Shown: one piece after another, positions 59,875 to 64,000 of the stretch | How the letters are laid out: every line of letters begins with the position of its first letter | Numbering within the stretch: position 1 is the stretch's first letter | Source of the DNA: DATILI01 sp035476635 | GTDB lineage: Bacteria > Pseudomonadota > Gammaproteobacteria > Burkholderiales > Burkholderiaceae_C | Assembly: GCA_035476635.1 (NCBI GenBank) | Contig: DATILI010000101.1 | Coordinates: 1-64,000, forward strand | Direction: 5' to 3' | Length of the DNA stretch: 64,000 bases | Made by a program: the position numbers and the translations under genes | Notes under the pieces: model-generated | What the model was told of the DNA's origin: nothing | What the model saw: only the letters and a program-made list of their open reading frames with translations | The model's database searches: none

Positions 59875-60087
59875 CGGCTCGGCGATCGCTCGATCAGCCG
59901 CTTCACGCGCCTTGATCGCGTTGCGCCGCGCCGGCGACCCCATCAGGTAAACCACCAGTGCCACGGGCGCGAATCCATAAAGCAAAAAGGTCACAATGGC
60001 ACCCAGCACTGTTCCGTTGGTGTTGGTAGCTTCGGCTACCCCCATCATCAGTGCGACATAGATCCAGGCGATAACGACGATATACAT
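59785..60087 (-). CDS. Small two-helix membrane protein
   Basis: 100 residues with two membrane helices (IVVIAWIYVALMMGVAEA and VTFLLYGFAPVALVVYLMG) and a charged, Ala-rich cytoplasmic tail (PARRNAIKAREAADRAIAEP). No named family recognised; the sequence looks like a genuine conserved membrane protein. Its last 90 bases overlap the end of pgeF tail to tail. Confidence 0.75.
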   Translation of the reverse strand: MYIVVIAWIYVALMMGVAEATNTNGTVLGAIVTFLLYGFAPVALVVYLMGSPARRNAIKAREAADRAIAEPSANRVQPDAGSETAAAAEHAAVAPVREKS

Positions 60088-60106
60088 GGGCTAGCTCACT
60101 TTTTTG

Positions 60107-60135
60107 TTGCACTGCAGCATAGATTCCGAGATACT
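60107..60135 (+). promoter_or_regulatory. Possible phaC promoter region
   Basis: TTGCAC (60107-60112) and GATACT (60130-60135), 17 bases apart, are a weak sigma70-like pair 39 bases before the phaC start. The overlapping GCACTGCAGCA is TGC-rich and partly palindromic, as in PHA regulator sites, but this is only a resemblance. Confidence 0.35.
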
Positions 60136-60173
60136 AGGGTTTCACCTGATAAGCCAGAACATGAGGAGACATC

Positions 60174-61874
60174 GTGAATTCTGAAGCAGACTGGACGCAG
60201 GCCGCCCAGCAATTCCAGCAAACCTTCGGGGATAGCTGGACCAAGGCGCTGCAGTCTTTCCAGAACATGGATTTGAGCCAGGCCGGCCAGGTCCCCAGCG
60301 CGGCGGCGCCGCTTTCCTTTTCCCAGTCGAAGTTGCAGGAATTGCAGCAGCAATACCTGCAGGACGCGGGCCAGCTGTGGAACCAGGGCTTGCAATCCGG
60401 CTCAGTCAACACCGACAAGCGTTTTTCCGCCGATGCCTGGAGCAGCAACCCGGTTGCCTCATTTGCCGCTTCGGCCTACCTGCTCAATGCGCGCACGCTG
60501 ATGGGCCTGGCCGACGCGGTCGAGGCCGATGCCAAGACCAAGGCTCGTATCCGCTTTGCCGTGGAGCAGTGCATGGCGGCATCGTCACCCAGCAATTTCA
60601 TGGCGCTCAATGCCGAGGCGCAGAAAAAGGCCATCGAGAGCAAGGGTGAAAGCATTGCCAAGGGCGTGCACAACCTGCTGAACGACATGCGCCAGGGCCA
60701 CCTGTCGATGACCGACGAAAGCCTGTTCGAGGTCGGCAAGAATGTGGCCACCACCGAAGGCGCGATCGTGTTCGAGAACGAGCTGTTCCAGCTGATCGAA
60801 TACAAGCCGCTGACGGCCAAGGTCTACGAGAAGCCGTTCCTGCTGGTGCCGCCCTGCATCAACAAGTTCTACATCCTCGACCTGCAGCCCGAAAATTCGC
60901 TGATCCGCTATGCGGTGGAGCAGGGGCACCGCACCTTTGTGGTGAGCTGGCGCAATCCCGACGAATCGCTGGCCCACAAGACCTGGGACGACTACATCGA
61001 AGACGCCGCGATCCGCGCGATCGCTGTGGTGCAGGACATCACCGGCGCCAAGCAGATCAACGCCTTGGGGTTTTGCGTGGGCGGCACGATTCTGGGGACC
61101 GCGCTGGCCGTGCTTGCTGCGCGCGGGCAAAAACCGGTCACCAGCGCCACCTTCCTGACCACCTTCCTGGACTTCAGCGACACCGGCGTACTGGACCTGT
61201 TCATCGACGAGAACTTCGTCAAATTCCGCGAAATGCAGTTCGCCCAGGGCGGCCTGCTGGCGGGGCGGGATCTGGCGTCGACCTTCAGCTTCCTGCGGCC
61301 CAATGATCTGGTCTGGAACTACGTCGTCGGCAACTACTTGAAGGGCGAAACCCCACCGCCGTTTGACCTCCTGTACTGGAACAGCGATTCCACCAACCTC
61401 CCCGGGCCGTTCTATGCCTGGTACCTGCGCAATACCTACCTCGAAAACAACCTGATCAAGCCCGGCAAGACAACGGTCTGCGGCGAACAGGTCGACCTGG
61501 GGAAGGTGGACCTGCCGGTGTACATCTACGGCTCGCGTGAGGACCACATCGTGCCGATTGGCGGCGCCTATGCTTCCACGCAGTACTTGCCGGGCAAGAA
61601 GCGCTTTGTCATGGGCGCTTCCGGCCACATTGCCGGCGTGATCAATCCGCCCGCCAAGAAGAAGCGCTCATACTGGACCAATGACAAACTGCCTGCCACG
61701 CACGAGGCCTGGCTCAAGGGCGCCATCGAGCACCCCGGCAGCTGGTGGACCGATTGGGCGGATTGGCTCAAGCCCCTTGCCGGCAAGGAAATTGCGGCGC
61801 CCAAGGCGTATGGCAAAGGCAGTTACAAAGTGATTGAACCCGCGCCCGGGCGCTATGTCAAAGCCAAGGCATAA
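60174..61874 (+). CDS. phaC: Class I poly(R)-hydroxyalkanoate synthase PhaC
   Basis: 566-residue polymerase that joins 3-hydroxybutyryl-CoA units on the granule surface. The lipase-like box is GFCVGGTIL with catalytic C301, and the triad is completed by D457 (GSREDHIVP) and H485 (GASGHIAGV), with the spacings of the Ralstonia enzyme. The Gln-rich N-terminus is usual in Comamonadaceae. GAGGAG before GTG 60174 fixes the start. First gene of the phaCA pair. Confidence 0.97.
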   Translation: MNSEADWTQAAQQFQQTFGDSWTKALQSFQNMDLSQAGQVPSAAAPLSFSQSKLQELQQQYLQDAGQLWNQGLQSGSVNTDKRFSADAWSSNPVASFAASAYLLNARTLMGLADAVEADAKTKARIRFAVEQCMAASSPSNFMALNAEAQKKAIESKGESIAKGVHNLLNDMRQGHLSMTDESLFEVGKNVATTEGAIVFENELFQLIEYKPLTAKVYEKPFLLVPPCINKFYILDLQPENSLIRYAVEQGHRTFVVSWRNPDESLAHKTWDDYIEDAAIRAIAVVQDITGAKQINALGFCVGGTILGTALAVLAARGQKPVTSATFLTTFLDFSDTGVLDLFIDENFVKFREMQFAQGGLLAGRDLASTFSFLRPNDLVWNYVVGNYLKGETPPPFDLLYWNSDSTNLPGPFYAWYLRNTYLENNLIKPGKTTVCGEQVDLGKVDLPVYIYGSREDHIVPIGGAYASTQYLPGKKRFVMGASGHIAGVINPPAKKKRSYWTNDKLPATHEAWLKGAIEHPGSWWTDWADWLKPLAGKEIAAPKAYGKGSYKVIEPAPGRYVKAKA

Positions 61875-61957
61875 AGGCGAGGAAGCCGGCCATTGACTCC
61901 GGCGCCGCTCGGCATCAAGCTCCAACATCAACCCAGAAAATATCCCAGGAGATTCCC

Positions 61958-63136
61958 ATGGAAGACATCGTCATCGTTTCAGCCGCACGCACGGCGGTCG
62001 GCAAATTTGGCGGATCGCTCGCCAAGGTCGCCGCTACCGACCTGGGTGCCGCGATCGTGAAGGAAGTGCTCGCGCGCAGCGGGCTGGCGGCCGACCAGAT
62101 CGGCGAGGTCATCCTGGGCCAGGTGCTCGCAGCCGGCGCAGGCCAGAACCCGGCGCGGCAAGCGCTGATCAAGAGCGGCCTGGACAAGCAGACACCCGCG
62201 CTGACTATCAATGCCGTGTGCGGCTCCGGTCTCAAGGCGGTGATGCTGGCGGCGCAGGCCGTGGCCACCGGCGACAGCGAAATCGTGATCGCCGGCGGCC
62301 AGGAAAACATGAGCGCCGCCCCCCATGTGCTGATGAACTCGCGCGACGGCCAGCGCATGGGCGACTGGAAGCTGACCGACACCATGATCGTCGATGGCCT
62401 GTGGGACGTGTACAACCAGTACCACATGGGCATCACGGCCGAGAACGTCGCCAAGAAGTACGGCATCAGCCGCGAAATGCAGGATGCGCTTGCTTTGGCC
62501 AGCCAGCAAAAGGCCGCTGCCGCGCAAGACGCGGGCAAGTTCAAGGATGAAATCATGCCGTTCATCATCCCGCAGAAGAAGGGCGAGCCCATCGTCTTCG
62601 CGGCCGACGAATTCATCAACCGCAAGACCAATGCCGAAGCGCTGTCCAGCCTCAAGCCCGCGTTCGACAAGGCCGGCGGCGTGACCGCTGGCAACGCCTC
62701 GGGCATCAACGACGGCGCCGCCGCGGTGATGGTCATGACCGCGCGCAAGGCCGAGGCGCTTGGCCTCAAGCCCATGGGCCGCATCGCCAGCTACGCCACC
62801 AGCGGCCTGGACCCGGCCTACATGGGCATGGGCCCAGTCCCCGCGTCCACCAAGGCGTTGCGCCGTGCCGGCTGGACGTCCGCCGATCTCGACCTGCTGG
62901 AAATCAATGAAGCCTTTGCCGCGCAAGCATGCGCCGTGAACCAGGAAATGGGCTGGGACACAAGCAAGGTGAACGTCAATGGCGGTGCCATTGCCATCGG
63001 CCATCCCATCGGCGCATCCGGTTGCCGCATTCTGGTCACGTTGCTGCATGAGATGCAGCGCCGCGACGCGAAGAAGGGCATCGCCTCGCTGTGCATTGGC
63101 GGCGGCATGGGCGTGGCCTTGACGATCGAACGCTGA
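61958..63136 (+). CDS. phaA: Acetyl-CoA acetyltransferase PhaA (beta-ketothiolase)
   Basis: 392-residue biosynthetic thiolase that condenses two acetyl-CoA to acetoacetyl-CoA. C88 in NAVCGSGLKAVML is the nucleophile; GHPIGASGCRILV holds the catalytic His and SLCIGGGMGVALTIER the second Cys. CAGGAG precedes the ATG. It follows phaC by 83 bases and is ended by a strong terminator. Confidence 0.97.
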   Translation: MEDIVIVSAARTAVGKFGGSLAKVAATDLGAAIVKEVLARSGLAADQIGEVILGQVLAAGAGQNPARQALIKSGLDKQTPALTINAVCGSGLKAVMLAAQAVATGDSEIVIAGGQENMSAAPHVLMNSRDGQRMGDWKLTDTMIVDGLWDVYNQYHMGITAENVAKKYGISREMQDALALASQQKAAAAQDAGKFKDEIMPFIIPQKKGEPIVFAADEFINRKTNAEALSSLKPAFDKAGGVTAGNASGINDGAAAVMVMTARKAEALGLKPMGRIASYATSGLDPAYMGMGPVPASTKALRRAGWTSADLDLLEINEAFAAQACAVNQEMGWDTSKVNVNGGAIAIGHPIGASGCRILVTLLHEMQRRDAKKGIASLCIGGGMGVALTIER

Positions 63137-63154
63137 GCGAGTTCTCGCGTTCCG

Positions 63155-63189
63155 CAAAAAAGGTAGCCGCGTTTGGACGCGGCTTTTTT
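63155..63189 (+). terminator. Rho-independent terminator after phaA
   Basis: GCCGCG (63166-63171) and CGCGGC (63178-63183) form a stem with a TTTGGA loop, followed by a run of six T and preceded by a run of A, so it can work in both directions. It separates phaCA from phaB, which therefore needs its own promoter or read-through. Confidence 0.88.
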
Positions 63190-63234
63190 GCGCACTGCAA
63201 TCGGTCCCATGACGCCTGCTCACGCCCCATTTTG

Positions 63235-63281
63235 GTACAGTGTTTTCCTTAGGGGCGGGCGCTTCAAACTTGAGTACAGTG
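63235..63281 (+). promoter_or_regulatory. Direct repeats in the phaB leader
   Basis: GTACAGTG occurs at 63235-63242 and at 63274-63281, 39 bp apart, in the 136-bp stretch between the phaA terminator and phaB. They may be promoter or regulator sites for phaB; no known consensus is matched with confidence. Confidence 0.35.
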
Positions 63282-63325
63282 CTTCAGCAATCCTGCGCTT
63301 TCGCATCTTCTAGAGGAGTAACAAA

Positions 63326-64000
63326 ATGAGTCAAAAAGTCGCTTACGTCACCGGAGGCATGGGAGGAATTGGCACCGCTATTTGCCAGCGCCTGCACAAG
63401 GAAGGCTTCAAGGTCATCGCCGGCTGCGGCCCGACACGCGACCATGTCAAATGGCTGGGTGAGCAAAGCGCCTTGGGCTACACGTTCTATGCATCCGTTG
63501 GCAACGTGGGTGACTGGACGTCTACCGTCGATGCCTTCACCAAGGCCAAGGCCGAGCACGGCAGCATCGACGTGCTGGTGAACAACGCCGGCATCACGCG
63601 CGACCGCATGTTCATGAAGATGACCCGCGAAGACTGGGACGCGGTGATCGAGACCAACCTCAACTCGATGTTCAATGTCACCAAGCAGGTGGTGGCCGAC
63701 ATGGTTGAAAAGGGCTGGGGCCGCATCGTCAACATCTCTTCGGTCAACGGCGAAAAAGGCCAGGCCGGGCAAACCAACTATTCCGCCGCAAAGGCTGGCA
63801 TGCACGGCTTCTCGATGGCGCTGGCACAAGAACTCGCGACCAAGGGCGTGACCGTCAACACCGTGAGTCCAGGCTACATCGGCACCGACATGGTCAAGGC
63901 CATCCGCGAAGACGTGCTGGCCAAGATCGTCGCCACCGTCCCCGTCAAGCGCCTGGGCGAACCCAGCGAAATCGCCTCCATCATTGCCTGGCTGGCCTCG
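63326..64000 (+). CDS. phaB: Acetoacetyl-CoA reductase PhaB (partial, runs off the window)
   Basis: 225 codons of an expected ~246 are present. Short-chain dehydrogenase that reduces acetoacetyl-CoA to (R)-3-hydroxybutyryl-CoA with NADPH. Cofactor motif TGGMGGIG, NNAG in VLVNNAGITRD, catalytic Ser in NISSVNGEKGQ, and YSAAK. GAGGAG precedes ATG 63326. The end is cut by the window. Confidence 0.96.
   Translation, partial: MSQKVAYVTGGMGGIGTAICQRLHKEGFKVIAGCGPTRDHVKWLGEQSALGYTFYASVGNVGDWTSTVDAFTKAKAEHGSIDVLVNNAGITRDRMFMKMTREDWDAVIETNLNSMFNVTKQVVADMVEKGWGRIVNISSVNGEKGQAGQTNYSAAKAGMHGFSMALAQELATKGVTVNTVSPGYIGTDMVKAIREDVLAKIVATVPVKRLGEPSEIASIIAWLAS

Noticed and set aside
1..64000. CRISPR arrays, tRNA/rRNA genes, insertion sequences, prophage
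   Set aside because: Looked for regular spaced repeats, tRNA T-loop patterns, transposase or integrase motifs; none found. The only close repeats are the short ones listed and the PAS duplication.

Overview
The window is high-GC, gene-dense DNA from a betaproteobacterium, most likely a member of the Comamonadaceae (Burkholderiales). This rests on two tripartite-tricarboxylate (Bug) receptors, a phaC-phaA-phaB gene order, the cco operon layout and the general protein character; no rRNA or species marker is present. I see no tRNA, rRNA, CRISPR array, insertion sequence or prophage gene.

Layout. (1) 0.2-4.1 kb: an aromatic/organic-acid catabolic patch, with a Rieske oxygenase (+) facing a gntR-Bug receptor-amidohydrolase operon (-) that carries a palindromic operator on the gntR start codon. 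(2) 4.1-36.9 kb: a dense oxygen and redox response region. It holds a beta-CASP metallo-hydrolase, four universal stress proteins, two PAS-PAS HisKA_3 kinases each with a NarL-type regulator, two receiver-only proteins, two FNR paralogues with complete cysteine sets, a DksA-like zinc-finger protein, NnrS, a nitronate monooxygenase-like protein, two hemerythrin-domain proteins, three c-di-GMP proteins, the full cbb3 oxidase set (ccoI, ccoS, ccoNOQP, ccoG, ccoH), an Aer-type chemoreceptor, hemN and a SafE-family membrane protein. Nine good FNR-type boxes (TTGAY-N4-RTCAA or within one base of it) lie in front of genes here, so the region looks like a physically clustered FNR regulon. (3) 36.9-42.3 kb: a secreted DUF1566-like protein and a TetR-controlled Bug receptor/feruloyl-CoA synthase-like ligase/thiolase operon. 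(4) 42.3-51.1 kb: c-di-GMP signalling (a large sensor diguanylate cyclase; a receiver-GGDEF-EAL protein followed by a histidine kinase), a DUF72 protein and a PaiB-like protein. (5) 51.1-60.1 kb: housekeeping genes (M16 peptidase, TadA, haloalkane dehalogenase, LD-carboxypeptidase, aldehyde dehydrogenase, maleylacetoacetate isomerase, PgeF). TadA and the dehalogenase share one uninterrupted reading frame. (6) 60.2-64 kb: the polyhydroxybutyrate operon phaC, phaA, then phaB behind its own terminator/leader and cut by the window end.

How it fits together (inference): when oxygen falls, FNR would switch on the high-affinity cbb3 oxidase, its copper and haem supply (CcoI, HemN), NO and oxygen-handling proteins (NnrS, hemerythrins), stress proteins, and regulators that feed into c-di-GMP and chemotaxis. 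Polyhydroxybutyrate synthesis at the far end is the usual sink for reducing equivalents in such organisms.
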